A DNA stretch of 64,000 bases from Croceicoccus sp. (GTDB lineage: Bacteria > Pseudomonadota > Alphaproteobacteria > Sphingomonadales > Sphingomonadaceae). The DNA lies in NCBI GenBank assembly GCA_002694745.1, contig NZMY01000014.1, positions 1 to 64,000 on the forward strand. The letters are read 5' to 3'. Shown here piece after piece: positions 63,965-64,000 of the stretch. Under the pieces are notes generated by a model that did no database searches, was not told the DNA's origin, and saw nothing but the letters and a program-made list of their open reading frames with translations. Position numbers and translations under genes: made by a program. The first letter of the stretch is position 1, and every line of letters begins with the position of its first letter.

Positions 63965-64000
63965 TCAGGCTTCGCCGGCGGGCGGCTGAGTGCCTTCGCG
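63965..64000 (-). CDS. secB: Probable C-terminal end of protein-export chaperone SecB
   Basis: Only 11 codons and a stop are present: REGTQPPAGEA. Short C-terminal tails of this kind occur in alphaproteobacterial SecB proteins, and secB is often found upstream of murJ/trpS in sphingomonads. The assignment is based on this tail and gene order, so it is tentative. The stop lies 37 bp before the murJ start. Confidence 0.4.
   Translation of the reverse strand, partial: REGTQPPAGEA

Overview
This is about 64 kb of GC-rich alphaproteobacterial chromosome, with no phage, plasmid, insertion sequence or CRISPR signal. Several features point to the Sphingomonadales, most likely an Erythrobacteraceae-like genome: the housekeeping gene order rpsT-dnaA-mutM-ubiE-ubiB-coaBC-dut, the branched-chain keto-acid dehydrogenase operon, the bioF-bioH-like-bioC-bioD-bioA run, a DUF3035/BamF-like lipoprotein next to lspA, and the protein sequences themselves. 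The family assignment is inference from sequence memory, not from a search.

Layout. 1-5 kb: start of etfB, sucC, a CysQ-type phosphatase, an OmpA-family lipoprotein and a CNNM/CorC-like membrane protein. 4.8-12.5 kb: one minus-strand run of eight closely packed genes, read gpmA, purE, purK, folA, ribF, ileS, lspA and a DUF3035 lipoprotein. 12.9-14.4 kb: soxR, with a SoxR-box promoter facing a VOC/glyoxalase-like gene, then a small, less GC-rich membrane protein gene. 14.5-18.4 kb: a REP-like repeat and the bkdA1-bkdA2-bkdB operon. 18.5-20.6 kb: an OmpR/HisKA two-component system. 20.9-26.3 kb: mtnP, then the translationally coupled biotin operon.

26.5-40.9 kb is the accessory part: a glycan and nucleotide-sugar locus. 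It holds a CTP-glucose cytidylyltransferase, two SDR epimerase/reductases, a TylCIII-type sugar C-methyltransferase, four putative glycosyltransferases (one DUF707-like), a UDP-galactopyranose-mutase-like flavoprotein, an Fe(II)/2OG dioxygenase, a GMC oxidoreductase with a Tat-exported small partner, and galE. The minus-strand part looks like a single transcription unit that builds a C-branched, oxidised sugar. No CDP-glucose 4,6-dehydratase, flippase or polymerase is visible in the window. This is my main candidate for an undescribed system.

41-52.5 kb: rpmJ, an unusual structured intergenic element ahead of a HAD phosphatase, an orphan [2Fe-2S] subunit coupled to an ArsC-family protein, a PmtA-like methyltransferase, lipB, transporters, a secreted isoaspartyl peptidase coupled to nadA, an MBL hydrolase and a MoeB/ThiF-type E1. 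52.7-60.2 kb: rpsT, dnaA, mutM, ubiE, ubiB, coaBC and dut. 60.4-64 kb: a DUF4136 lipoprotein, trpS, murJ and what is probably the last codons of secB. I recognised no tRNA or rRNA gene.
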